This document shows, in pieces, positions 25,296 to 33,409 of a stretch of DNA of 36,401 nt. The position numbers and the translations under genes are program-made. Each line of letters begins with the position of its first letter. The first letter of the stretch is position 1. The notes beneath the pieces were generated by a model. The model searched no databases. It saw nothing but the letters and a program-made list of their open reading frames with translations, and was not told where the DNA came from. Origin of the DNA: an uncultured Acidobacteriota bacterium (GTDB taxonomy: Bacteria > Acidobacteriota > Blastocatellia > RBC074); NCBI GenBank assembly GCA_903828635.1, contig CAIKMY010000185.1, positions 1 through 36,401 on the forward strand. Direction: 5' to 3'.

Positions 25296-26249
25296 TTATG
25301 AAGCCGTCGCAAAGGCCACCGGCCGGCCTTCCGCCGGGACGCGCTGGCGAACGAAATCGCCAATCTCGCGGATGGCGCGCAGTGATTCCGGAATGCTGAG
25401 ACCAGCGAGGATGGGCCAGGCGTGAAGCTGATCATTCCAGATGCGGAGATCGACCTCGACGCCATAGTAGCCGGCACGCTCGGCGACTCTTCGTGAGTCA
25501 TCGAGCAGTACTTCAGTGTCGCTGGCATAGACGAGCATTGGCGGCAGCGCTGTGAAGTTGGCGTAGACCGGTGAGACCAGTGGATTATAGGCTGACTCCT
25601 CGCCAAAGTAGACGCGGGAGAACCGGTGAACTTCGCTGCTGCAGAGCATGTTGTCGCTCTGGTCATTAAGTTCAAGCGACTCGCCGGTGCAGGCAAGATC
25701 GGTCCAGGGTGAGAGCAGAAAGGCCGCGGATGGCAGCGGCAGCCCGGTATCCCGAATGCGCTGCAGGGTCGCCAGTGTCAAACCGCCACCAGCCGAATCC
25801 CCACCGATCGCAATCCTTTCAGCCGTGATCCCCTGATCGAGCAGCCAGCGGTAACCGGCGAGGGCATCTTCAACCGGAGCAGGGAAGGGGTGCTCCGGAG
25901 CAAGGCGGTAGTCGAGGGCGAAAACCCGTGCTTTCGCCGCCAGTGCCAGGCGGCTGGTCAGATTGCGGTGAGAAGCCGGTGATCCGGCGACATAGCCGCC
26001 ACCGTGGAGATAGTAGATGATTCGATTGTCGGTTTCACTCCCGATCAACCACTCACCGCGAACCGGAGATGCCTCGATCGGGATCCGCCTGACATTTGAT
26101 GGAACCCGGCGCAACTGCAGCCAGTTCGGCTCGATCTTCAACCGCACACGTCGCACCGTCTCGTCGATGTCCCACGCCTGGCGTCGTCCGGCTCGTTTGA
26201 GGGTCATTCGCACAATCAATGAGACTAGTCTGGACTGCCAGCTCGGCAT
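25296..26249 (-). CDS. Alpha/beta hydrolase, HSL (fold-3) family esterase
   Basis: This 317-residue enzyme has the oxyanion-hole motif YYLHGGGYVAGSP and the nucleophile elbow GGDSAGGGL characteristic of hormone-sensitive-lipase-type esterases. ASDTEVLLDDSRR supplies the catalytic Asp and DQLHAWPIL the catalytic His. The N-terminal cap region is present and no signal peptide is evident. It probably hydrolyses short- to medium-chain esters in the cytoplasm. It is followed by the reductase gene and preceded by the short-chain dehydrogenase gene on the same strand, with gaps that allow one transcript. Confidence 0.9.
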   Translation of the reverse strand: MPSWQSRLVSLIVRMTLKRAGRRQAWDIDETVRRVRLKIEPNWLQLRRVPSNVRRIPIEASPVRGEWLIGSETDNRIIYYLHGGGYVAGSPASHRNLTSRLALAAKARVFALDYRLAPEHPFPAPVEDALAGYRWLLDQGITAERIAIGGDSAGGGLTLATLQRIRDTGLPLPSAAFLLSPWTDLACTGESLELNDQSDNMLCSSEVHRFSRVYFGEESAYNPLVSPVYANFTALPPMLVYASDTEVLLDDSRRVAERAGYYGVEVDLRIWNDQLHAWPILAGLSIPESLRAIREIGDFVRQRVPAEGRPVAFATAS

Positions 26250-26286
26250 CGGTCACCTCCGCAATGTGAGATAGAGGATTTGATCG

Positions 26287-27123
26287 TCAGGATTTCGAAT
26301 TTCTGCTCCATAGCAGGATCGGTCTCATCAGCTTCCAGTAACCAACCGGCAGCAGCCTCTGGAGGCGGTCGATCAGCCAGGCATCCGGGCCGATGAGTAT
26401 CCGCTCGCGGCCCGCCTCGATCCCGCGGCGAATGACTTCGGCGGCTTTCTCCGGAGACGTCCGCGCCACCCGGTCGAATGTCTGCTGTTCGGCACGAAGG
26501 ATCGACTCGCTGGCGCCTTCACCAATTCGCGCACGCCGTGCAATGTTGGTTCTGATGCCTCCGGGGTGAACCGTCGAGACGGTGATGGTACTTCCCGCCA
26601 GTTCGTGACGAAGTGCTTCAGTAAAGCCGCGAACCGCAAATTTGCTTGCCGCATAAGCCGACTGACCCGGCGGGGCAATGATCCCGAAGACCGAGGAGAT
26701 GTTGACAATGTGGGCCTGTGGAGATCTGGCAAGCAGCGGCAGGAAGAGCTTAACCCCATGAACGACACCGCGGAAATTGATACCCATCAGCCAGTCGATG
26801 TCGTCGATCGACAATTCACGCACCGTCCCACCCATGGCGACGCCCGCGTTATTGATCAGCAGACTCAACCCGCCATGGACCCTCTCAACCTCGGCGGCAA
26901 AGGCGGTCATCCCCTCACGGTCGGCGACATCGAGGCTGTGAGTCGTCAGCCGGCAGCCCGGAGACGCCGAAGCTACCATCCTTGCCGTCTCAGCCAGTCC
27001 CTCGCTGTCGAGATCAGCCAGCGCCAGCCCGCCACAGGATGACGCAAGGTTGAGCGCCAATGCCCTTCCGATGCCTGATCCCGCACCGGTGATCACCGCG
27101 ATTGTCTTCTGGTCGATCTTCAT
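26287..27123 (-). CDS. Short-chain dehydrogenase/reductase
   Basis: This 278-residue classical SDR starts at ATG 27123. Cofactor motif TGAGSGIG is near residues 12-19, LADLDSEG suggests NAD(H) preference, NNAGVAMGG follows, and the catalytic residues lie in NISSVFG and YAASK. The C-terminal part (about 230-278) is hydrophobic and may associate with membrane, as in SDRs acting on lipids or retinoids. A longer reading from 27234 adds a stretch encoded by the 12-bp repeat (the REPI repeat), so it is not the likely start. The substrate is unknown; the adjacent esterase suggests a shared catabolic role only loosely. Confidence 0.9.
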   Translation of the reverse strand: MKIDQKTIAVITGAGSGIGRALALNLASSCGGLALADLDSEGLAETARMVASASPGCRLTTHSLDVADREGMTAFAAEVERVHGGLSLLINNAGVAMGGTVRELSIDDIDWLMGINFRGVVHGVKLFLPLLARSPQAHIVNISSVFGIIAPPGQSAYAASKFAVRGFTEALRHELAGSTITVSTVHPGGIRTNIARRARIGEGASESILRAEQQTFDRVARTSPEKAAEVIRRGIEAGRERILIGPDAWLIDRLQRLLPVGYWKLMRPILLWSRNSKS

Positions 27124-27125
27124 TG

Positions 27126-27161
27126 ACTCCCTTATTGGCTCCCTTATTGGCTCCCTTTTGC
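27126..27161 (-). repeat. 12-bp tandem repeat carrying the Shine-Dalgarno of the SDR gene
   Basis: On the plus strand ACTCCCTTATTG, GCTCCCTTATTG and GCTCCCTTTTGC follow head to tail. On the minus strand each unit contains AAGGGAG, so three ribosome-site-like motifs are stacked before the ATG at 27123; the closest leaves 3 bases after GGGAG. Confidence 0.88.
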
Positions 27162-27234
27162 CGGCTTGTTTCTGCCCGGTTTCTGGCCGGTTTCTGATTG
27201 CCATTCCGATTCTGGTGAATGGTATACGGTACAT

Positions 27235-27649
27235 CCTGTTGCCGGAAAGGCAAATTTAAACTGACTTCGCGAGGCGTGCAATATGCAAAGCGATCGGTGG
27301 AAAAAACTTCGCCCGTAAGGAAAAGGATTTTCTTTATGCGACGATGATCATAAACTAAAAATCGGATCAGACAATATCGGGACACGGCCCGCTGGAATCG
27401 TCACGAATCAGGTACGTCTTCGAATATTGCGCGTTACTACGCTGGCTGTTTCTATTTGGCTGTTTCTATTTGGCTGTTTCTATATGGCTGTTACTATTTG
27501 GCCATTTCTATTTGGCCGTTTCTGTTTAGTCAGGCATCAGTGGCATAAACAGGAGCAACAGTTGGTGGAAGAGATGGAGCATTCAGGACAAATACAGCTC
27601 CTGCAATCCTGAAAACAATCGAGCCCTGGCCTTCATCGCTCCGGTCATT
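27235..27649. other. 415-base divergent intergenic region
   Basis: This region lies between the SDR gene (-) and the first MacB-like permease (+). It contains a six-copy 14-bp repeat (27446-27529). I see no clear gene. Short frames here are encoded by the repeat and were not accepted. Confidence 0.6.
27446..27529. repeat. 14-bp tandem repeat, six copies
   Basis: The unit CTGTTTCTATTTGG starts at 27446 and 27460 exactly, then diverges gradually in copies starting at 27474, 27488, 27502 and 27516. Divergence increases toward the 3' end. It ends about 120 bases before the first permease gene. Confidence 0.93.
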
Positions 27650-28912
27650 GTGAATTTTATGATGTTAACCTTCTCACGATTTTGGGAATCAGTAAGGGTG
27701 GCAGGCGGTGCGATTCTGTCGCATCGTTTGCGCTCGGGGCTGACGGTGATCGGGATCGTGATCGGGATTGCGGTGGTGACGCTGGTGGCATCGCTGCTCG
27801 AAGGCGCACAAGGATTCATTAACGACACCGCAGCGGGGCTTGGGCCGGGGATCGTGCGGATTGACAAGGCCTCATTTCAGGACTTCATCGGCGATGCGCA
27901 GGCATTTGCCGAGGCGCGTGCGAAGCGCCCGGATATCACCATTGACGAGTTTCGTGGATTGCGTCAGCGGATTGGTGACCGTCTGGAGGTTGGCGCGAGG
28001 CTTGACGCCGTCCTGCCGGTGCAGCGGGGCAATCGCACCCTCAAGGGGATCGGGATTCAGGGAGGAACGGCCAATCTTGCCGAGTTGACAACAGTCAGGG
28101 TCGAGCGTGGCCGGCAACTGACCGATTTCGACGACGAGTATCGGCGTCAGGTTTGCATCATTGGCAAGGATGTCGACGAGTATCTCTTTCCGGATGCCGA
28201 TCCGCTTGGTCGAAAGATCAAGCTTGGTGGCACCGAGTATGAAGTGGTCGGGGTGGCGGCTCCGCTCGGATCGTCGATTGGCGCATCACAGGATGGTTTC
28301 GTGCAGATTCCGCTTGGGGCATTCAGTCGGGTCTTCGGCTCGCGCTCGCGTTCGATCACCATTCTGACGAGGGCAAAGGCCGGGCTGGCGGTGTCGAATG
28401 ACGAGGTCGAGGAACTGACCCGCATCGGAATGAGGCTGGAGCGCGGGTTGCAACCCGGCAACGACGATAATTTCAGCGTGGTGACGGCGAAGAGCATTGC
28501 CGCCTTTGCCGGGCGGATCACGGCAGTCGTCGGGCTGGTGCTCTTTCCGCTGACGGGAATTGCCCTCGTCGTGGCCGGAGTCGTCGTCATGAACATGATG
28601 CTGGCCTCGGTGAGTGAACGCACACGCGAAATCGGCATCAGACTGGCGATTGGCGCACGGCGCAGCGACATTCTTCTGCAGTTTCTGGTCGAATCGACGC
28701 TGCTCACCCTGACGGGCGGGCTGCTTGGGGTGCTGATAGCGGGGGGACTTGTCTGGCTGGCGGGAAGTCTGACCGGCTATCAGCTTTCGGTGCCTCTCTG
28801 GGCGCTGCTGCTGGCAATTGGCGTGTCGAGCCTGATCGGGACAATCTTCGGGGTGGTGCCGGCGCGTCGGGCTTCACGCCTCGATCCGATCGAGGCGCTC
28901 CGGCGCGAGTGA
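27650..28912 (+). CDS. MacB-like ABC permease
   Basis: This 420-residue protein has the MacB/FtsX layout: one N-terminal membrane helix (about 28-48, TVIGIVIGIAVVTLVAS), a large periplasmic domain (about 50-275), then three C-terminal helices. The conserved coupling segment is SERTREIGIRLAIGARRSDIL, which contacts an ATPase, and the end PARRASRLDPIEALRRE is typical. The start is either GTG 27650 or ATG 27659; neither has a strong ribosome site. No ATPase lies next to it, but a second permease follows after 39 bases and a LolD-like ATPase is encoded at 32720. Substrates of such pumps include peptides and macrolides; none can be named here. Confidence 0.9.
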   Translation: MNFMMLTFSRFWESVRVAGGAILSHRLRSGLTVIGIVIGIAVVTLVASLLEGAQGFINDTAAGLGPGIVRIDKASFQDFIGDAQAFAEARAKRPDITIDEFRGLRQRIGDRLEVGARLDAVLPVQRGNRTLKGIGIQGGTANLAELTTVRVERGRQLTDFDDEYRRQVCIIGKDVDEYLFPDADPLGRKIKLGGTEYEVVGVAAPLGSSIGASQDGFVQIPLGAFSRVFGSRSRSITILTRAKAGLAVSNDEVEELTRIGMRLERGLQPGNDDNFSVVTAKSIAAFAGRITAVVGLVLFPLTGIALVVAGVVVMNMMLASVSERTREIGIRLAIGARRSDILLQFLVESTLLTLTGGLLGVLIAGGLVWLAGSLTGYQLSVPLWALLLAIGVSSLIGTIFGVVPARRASRLDPIEALRRE

Positions 28913-28951
28913 CGGACTCTTCTGTCTTCAAACGCAAATCAGGGGATTGTC

Positions 28952-30217
28952 ATGGTTCAAAGACAGCTTCTGCTCGATACGGTGGATACCGTGATCGACT
29001 CATTGCGAACTCACAAGTTGCGATCATTTCTGACGCTGCTCGGGGTGATGATCGGCACAAGTGTGGTGGTGATGGTTGGCGCGGTACTCACCGGACTCTC
29101 CGCACGTGTCGCGGCGATCACGGAGCGCAGTGCTCCCAATGTCATCTATTTCACCAAAGAGGAGAAGATTGGCCCCTCGTTTCGCACCGTCAGCGCCGAG
29201 GAGCGACAGCGCAAGGACCTGACCTATGAGGATGCTCTGGCGGTGGCCGCGCTTGACAAGCCGCTGGCGGTGTCGCCGCAGAAGATACGCGGGAGTTATG
29301 GCCCGACCGGTGACAAGCCAAGCCTGACGGCGAGGGGGCGGGAGGCGATCAATCCGCTGCTGCTCGGTGTCTGGGAGAATTTCCCGGCGATCGTCTCCGT
29401 CCAGGTCGAGCGTGGGCGTTTCTTCACCGAGACTGAACGCCAGACACGCTCAAAAGTCTGCGTCATCGGACATGGCATTGCCGTTCAGCTCTTCGATGAT
29501 AACGATCCGCTCGACCAGGAGGTGCGGATCGACGGCCGGATCTATCGTGTTGTCGGGGTGCTGGAGAGCGGTTCAGGGCAGGGGGTGATTGGCAGTGATG
29601 AGCTTGATGAGCGGATTGTTTATGCCCCATTCGAGACGGTGGCCGGCCAGTATCCGGAGAACGAATCGACGGTTGTCGTCGTCCGTGCGCGGGCGGGCGA
29701 GATCGATGCGGTGATCGAGCAGGCGGCAACGACGCTGCGCATCAGGCGCAATGTGTCACCGGATGCGCCGAACAATTTTGGAGTCAACCGGGCGGAGCAG
29801 GTCTTCGAGGTAGTCCAGCAGATCATCGTCGGACTGGCGGCGGTGATCGTCCCGATTGCGGTTGCCGGGTTGGTGGTCGGTGGTGTCGGGGTGATGAACA
29901 TCATGCTCGTCTCGGTTACCGAGAGGGCGCCGGAGATCGGCATTCGGCGGGCGCTTGGCGCACGCCAACGGGATGTGCTGGCCCAATTCCTGATCGAGGC
30001 GATTGCCCTCACCGGTGTTGGCGGCGTCATCGGCATTATTGTTGGTTTTCTCTTTGCTTTCATTATCAATTTTGTCGTTAATTTCCCTGCGGCAGTACCA
30101 CTCTGGGCGATAGTGCTCGGCTTTCTCACCTCGGCGACAGTCGGGTTGATTGCCGGGATGTGGCCCGCCATCCGCGCCGCCCGGCTCGACCCGGTGGCCG
30201 CCATTCGAGGTGATTAG
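28952..30217 (+). CDS. MacB-like ABC permease (second copy)
   Basis: This 421-residue protein has the same architecture as its upstream neighbour: N-terminal helix (about 22-44, SFLTLLGVMIGTSVVVMVGA), periplasmic domain, and three C-terminal helices, ending in PAIRAARLDPVAAIRGD. The coupling segment reads TERAPEIGIRRALGARQRDVL. AGGGGA precedes the ATG by 5-6 bases. The two permeases are similar in motif and length and probably form a heterodimer. The MFS transporter gene starts 7 bases after this stop codon. Confidence 0.92.
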   Translation: MVQRQLLLDTVDTVIDSLRTHKLRSFLTLLGVMIGTSVVVMVGAVLTGLSARVAAITERSAPNVIYFTKEEKIGPSFRTVSAEERQRKDLTYEDALAVAALDKPLAVSPQKIRGSYGPTGDKPSLTARGREAINPLLLGVWENFPAIVSVQVERGRFFTETERQTRSKVCVIGHGIAVQLFDDNDPLDQEVRIDGRIYRVVGVLESGSGQGVIGSDELDERIVYAPFETVAGQYPENESTVVVVRARAGEIDAVIEQAATTLRIRRNVSPDAPNNFGVNRAEQVFEVVQQIIVGLAAVIVPIAVAGLVVGGVGVMNIMLVSVTERAPEIGIRRALGARQRDVLAQFLIEAIALTGVGGVIGIIVGFLFAFIINFVVNFPAAVPLWAIVLGFLTSATVGLIAGMWPAIRAARLDPVAAIRGD

Positions 30218-30224
30218 TCCCGTT

Positions 30225-31595
30225 ATGAATGAAGACCAGGACCAGAGGAAGCAGGCATTTTTTGCGTTGATGATCCTTTTTGGCATCAACACCATGAATT
30301 TTTTTGACCGCCAAATCACGGCGGCGGTGACTGAGCCGTTACGCATGCAATGGAACCTGAGCGACACGGCGATGGGTGTCATGGGCACGGCCTTCACGCT
30401 GATCTACGCTGCGGTAGGTGTGCCACTTGGTCGCTGGGCCGATCGCGGGACGCGACGAACTATTGTCAGTCTTGGCGTAACCGTCTGGAGTCTCTTCACC
30501 GCTGCCGCTGGCGCTGCCTGGAGCTACTGGTCACTCTTCCTCGCGCGTATGGGCGTCGGTGTCGGGGAGGCGAGCTGTTCACCGGCGGCCAATTCGCTGA
30601 TCGGTGATCTCTATCCGGCGGAGAAGCGCGCACGGGCGATTTCGGTATTCATGCTTGGCCTGCCGGTTGGGATCACGCTCTGCAACCTGCTCTGTGGGGT
30701 GATCGTTGAGGCCTCAGTTCCCTATGTCGGGCGTGAGAATGCCTGGAAGACGCCATTCTTTGTGGCGACCATCCCGGGACTTATTCTCGGGTACCTTGCG
30801 CTGAGGATTCGCGAGCCGCGGCGTGGTGCAAGTGAGGCTTTCCAGGTTCGGCAGAGCGCCTCGGGAGGGGGCACCAATGAAGACGGCTCACCCTACCGGC
30901 GAGTGCTGAGCATCCCAACGATGTGGTGGATCATTGTCTCGGGGGCCCTCCACAATTTCAATGCCTACGCGGTTAATGCCTTTATGCCAGCCTATATGGG
31001 ACGTTATCACGGCCTTGGTCTGATCAAGGCCAATGTCATCTCCGGTCTGGTGCTTGGCGCGGTCGGTATTATCGGGCTGCTGGCCGGCGGAGTTGCTGCC
31101 GACTGGGCACGCCGCAAGAGTCCCAATGGTCGGATGCTGCTCGGATCGATCTGTATCTTCACGTTAACGCCATGCGTCTATCTGGCACTGAGCCAGCCCA
31201 AAGGGCAGCTGCTCAGTTTTGCGCTGCTGATGGGTGGCGGCTGGATGCTGTTTTTTGTCTATTACGTCACGGTCTATCCGACGGTTCAGGACGTGGTTGA
31301 GCCCGGTTTGCGTGGGACGGCGATGGCGCTATACTTCTTTGCGATGTACGTTCTCGGAGGAGCTTTTGGGACGTCGGTTCTCGGGTTTCTGAGTGACCAT
31401 TTTGCAAAGCGTGCGATGGTTGCCGCCGGTGCGACAGCAATGGCTGAACCATTCAAGGCGGCTGGTCTGCACGATGCCTTTATGATGGTGCCGATTGTCT
31501 CGCTGGCGCTGGCGCTGGTTCTCTTTGCCGCTTCGCGCACCGTGGCAAAGGATATGGAGAAGTTGCACCAGTGGATGGTGCGTAATGCGGCTTGA
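30225..31595 (+). CDS. MFS transporter, spinster-like
   Basis: This 456-residue carrier has 12 predicted membrane helices. Near the N-terminus FFDRQITAAV is typical of spinster-like members, followed by the GRWADRGTRR loop 2-3 motif (the MFS signature) and RMGVGVGEASCSPAANSLIGD. The start is ATG 30225 just after the permease stop; a longer reading from 30150 overlaps the permease gene and lacks support. Spinster-type carriers move lipids or small organic acids, but substrate cannot be inferred. Close spacing puts it in the ABC permease operon. Confidence 0.9.
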   Translation: MNEDQDQRKQAFFALMILFGINTMNFFDRQITAAVTEPLRMQWNLSDTAMGVMGTAFTLIYAAVGVPLGRWADRGTRRTIVSLGVTVWSLFTAAAGAAWSYWSLFLARMGVGVGEASCSPAANSLIGDLYPAEKRARAISVFMLGLPVGITLCNLLCGVIVEASVPYVGRENAWKTPFFVATIPGLILGYLALRIREPRRGASEAFQVRQSASGGGTNEDGSPYRRVLSIPTMWWIIVSGALHNFNAYAVNAFMPAYMGRYHGLGLIKANVISGLVLGAVGIIGLLAGGVAADWARRKSPNGRMLLGSICIFTLTPCVYLALSQPKGQLLSFALLMGGGWMLFFVYYVTVYPTVQDVVEPGLRGTAMALYFFAMYVLGGAFGTSVLGFLSDHFAKRAMVAAGATAMAEPFKAAGLHDAFMMVPIVSLALALVLFAASRTVAKDMEKLHQWMVRNAA

Positions 31596-31658
31596 CAGGT
31601 TTCCGGTTTCTCTCCTCCATCGAGCGAGTCGTTGAGTGGAAAGCAGGGAGTAGTCAGC

Positions 31659-32720
31659 ATGATCTGTAACCGGCGTCAATTTGTTTTGCAGTCGCTGGCA
31701 CTGGCGATCTGCCGGTCTTCCGGATCGGCGCAGGATCCGCCGGCAACGGTCGTCTATGTCTGCCCGATGCATCCGGACGTGCAGTCGAAGGTTCCGGGAT
31801 CCTGCCAGAAATGCAATATGAAGCTGGTGGCGACGAAGGGAGGTGCCGATGCCTTCTATGTCTGTCCGATGCATCCGGATGTCATCGCCAGCGAGCCCGG
31901 CGACTGTCCGAAGTGTCGGATGAAGCTGGTGAGGGCCGCCCCGCCGGAGCTGAGCGAATACTTTGTCAGGATCGAGGCCTCGCCCTCACCACCGAGAGCG
32001 GGGCAGAAGGTCCGGCTGCGCTTCACCGTCTTCCATCCGGAGACGGGGAAACAGGTGACCGGCTTCAATATCCTGCACGATATGCCGTTTCACCTTTTTG
32101 TTGTCAGTCAGGATTTCGAGAGCTTTCAGCATATTCATCCGGGATTGCAGAAAGACAAGAGCTTTCTGATTGAGACCGAGCTGCCACGAGCAGGGTATTA
32201 CAAGATATTCTGCGACTTCTTTCCGGCGGGAGGGATGCCACAGGTGACGCATCATCACCTGGTGACGGCGGGCTATCGTGGCGACCTGGTCTCCTCGATG
32301 GCCCGGTTGCGGCCGGAGGTGCCAACTGGTGGCCGGCTGGTGAAGATCGTTGACGGCACCCGTTTCGAGCTGGAATTCGAGCCGGCACCAATCTATTCCG
32401 GTGAGGAGTTCAAGCTGCATTACCGCCTGTTCGACCAGAAGACGGGCCGGCCGATCGACGATCTTCGGCCGTACCTTGCCGCCTGGGGCCATACACTGAT
32501 TCTTAGCGAGGATGGCACCGACTACCTTCACTCGCATCCGACGGAGATGCTGCCGGAGGGGATGAGTGACGAAGAGCGGGCAAAGCTGCAGGGCGGCTCG
32601 GAGGTAGTCTTTGATACCTTCTTTCCGCGGCCCGGCAGGTATCGGATCTGGTCGCAGTTTCAGCGCCGCGAGCGGATCATTACGGTGCCCTTTACGATTG
32701 ACGTACCGAGGCTGAAGTAA
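31659..32720 (+). CDS. Tat-exported double heavy-metal-binding-domain protein
   Basis: This 353-residue protein starts at ATG 31659, with AGGGAG 8-9 bases upstream. CNRRQFVLQSLALAI is a likely twin-arginine signal. Two copies of a short metal-binding module follow: CPMHPDVQSKVPGSCQKC (35-52) and CPMHPDVIASEPGDCPKC (69-86). This is the domain seen at the front of copper P-type ATPases and CusB-type efflux proteins. The rest is beta-sandwich-like, with His-rich segments HDMPFHLFVV, FQHIHPG, VTHHHLVTAG and WGHTLILS...YLHSHP that could be further metal ligands. Its stop overlaps the next ATPase start as TAATG. A periplasmic copper or other soft-metal role is likely but not proven. Confidence 0.85.
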   Translation: MICNRRQFVLQSLALAICRSSGSAQDPPATVVYVCPMHPDVQSKVPGSCQKCNMKLVATKGGADAFYVCPMHPDVIASEPGDCPKCRMKLVRAAPPELSEYFVRIEASPSPPRAGQKVRLRFTVFHPETGKQVTGFNILHDMPFHLFVVSQDFESFQHIHPGLQKDKSFLIETELPRAGYYKIFCDFFPAGGMPQVTHHHLVTAGYRGDLVSSMARLRPEVPTGGRLVKIVDGTRFELEFEPAPIYSGEEFKLHYRLFDQKTGRPIDDLRPYLAAWGHTLILSEDGTDYLHSHPTEMLPEGMSDEERAKLQGGSEVVFDTFFPRPGRYRIWSQFQRRERIITVPFTIDVPRLK

Positions 32721-33409
32721 TGATTGAATTGAAAGGTGTCAACAGGTTGTTCGGGGAGGGTGGCGCGGTGAAGGCGCTGGCTGATGTCAGCCTGCTGATC
32801 GGGCGTGGCGAGCGGGTGGCGGTGATGGGGCCGTCAGGGTCGGGCAAATCGACGCTGCTCAATCTGGTCTGCGGCCTCGATGAGCCGACTTCGGGAGCGA
32901 TTCTCATTGACGGAATCAACCTTGCGGAGCTCAATGACGATGCGCGGACGAGGCTGCGTCGCGAGAAGATTGGCATGATCTTTCAGACCTTTAACCTCTT
33001 GCCGACGCTGACGGCCTGCGAAAATGTGGCCCTCCCGCTGCGGTTGCAGGGGATTGGCAAGGGGCAGGCAGAGCGGAGGGCGACCGCAATGCTCGAGCGC
33101 GTCGGTCTTGCTGATCGTCTGGCACATCGGCCGGATCAGCTTTCGGGAGGAGAGCGACAGCGGATTGCGATTGCCCGGGCGCTGATCTTCGATCCACCGG
33201 TGCTGCTGGCTGATGAACCGACGGGCAATCTCGACTCACAGACCGGCGATGAGATCCTTCGCCTGCTCGACCGGTTGCATGACGAACTCAACACGACGAT
33301 TCTGCTGGTGACCCACAACGAGGACGCGGCCCTTTTCTGTGATCGGATTCTGCGCCTGCGAGACGGTGAGGTGGTGCGCGAGGAGCACCTCCGGAAGGCG
33401 GCCCGATGA
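32720..33409 (+). CDS. ABC ATPase, LolD/YbbA/MacB-type
   Basis: This 229-residue ATPase has Walker A GPSGSGKST (about 35-43), LVCGLDEPTSG, signature LSGGERQRIAIARAL, Walker B VLLADEPTGNLDS and H-loop LLVTHNEDAALF. All are standard for ATPases that drive FtsX/MacB-type permeases. Its ATG overlaps the stop of the metal-binding gene (TAATG), and its stop overlaps the next permease start (ATGA), so the three are translationally coupled. It may also serve the two orphan permeases at 27650-30217. Confidence 0.95.
   Translation: MIELKGVNRLFGEGGAVKALADVSLLIGRGERVAVMGPSGSGKSTLLNLVCGLDEPTSGAILIDGINLAELNDDARTRLRREKIGMIFQTFNLLPTLTACENVALPLRLQGIGKGQAERRATAMLERVGLADRLAHRPDQLSGGERQRIAIARALIFDPPVLLADEPTGNLDSQTGDEILRLLDRLHDELNTTILLVTHNEDAALFCDRILRLRDGEVVREEHLRKAAR

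Noticed and set aside
27427-27612. 61-codon frame with repeated hydrophobic words
   Set aside because: It is encoded by the 14-bp tandem repeat, which produces an artificial periodic peptide.
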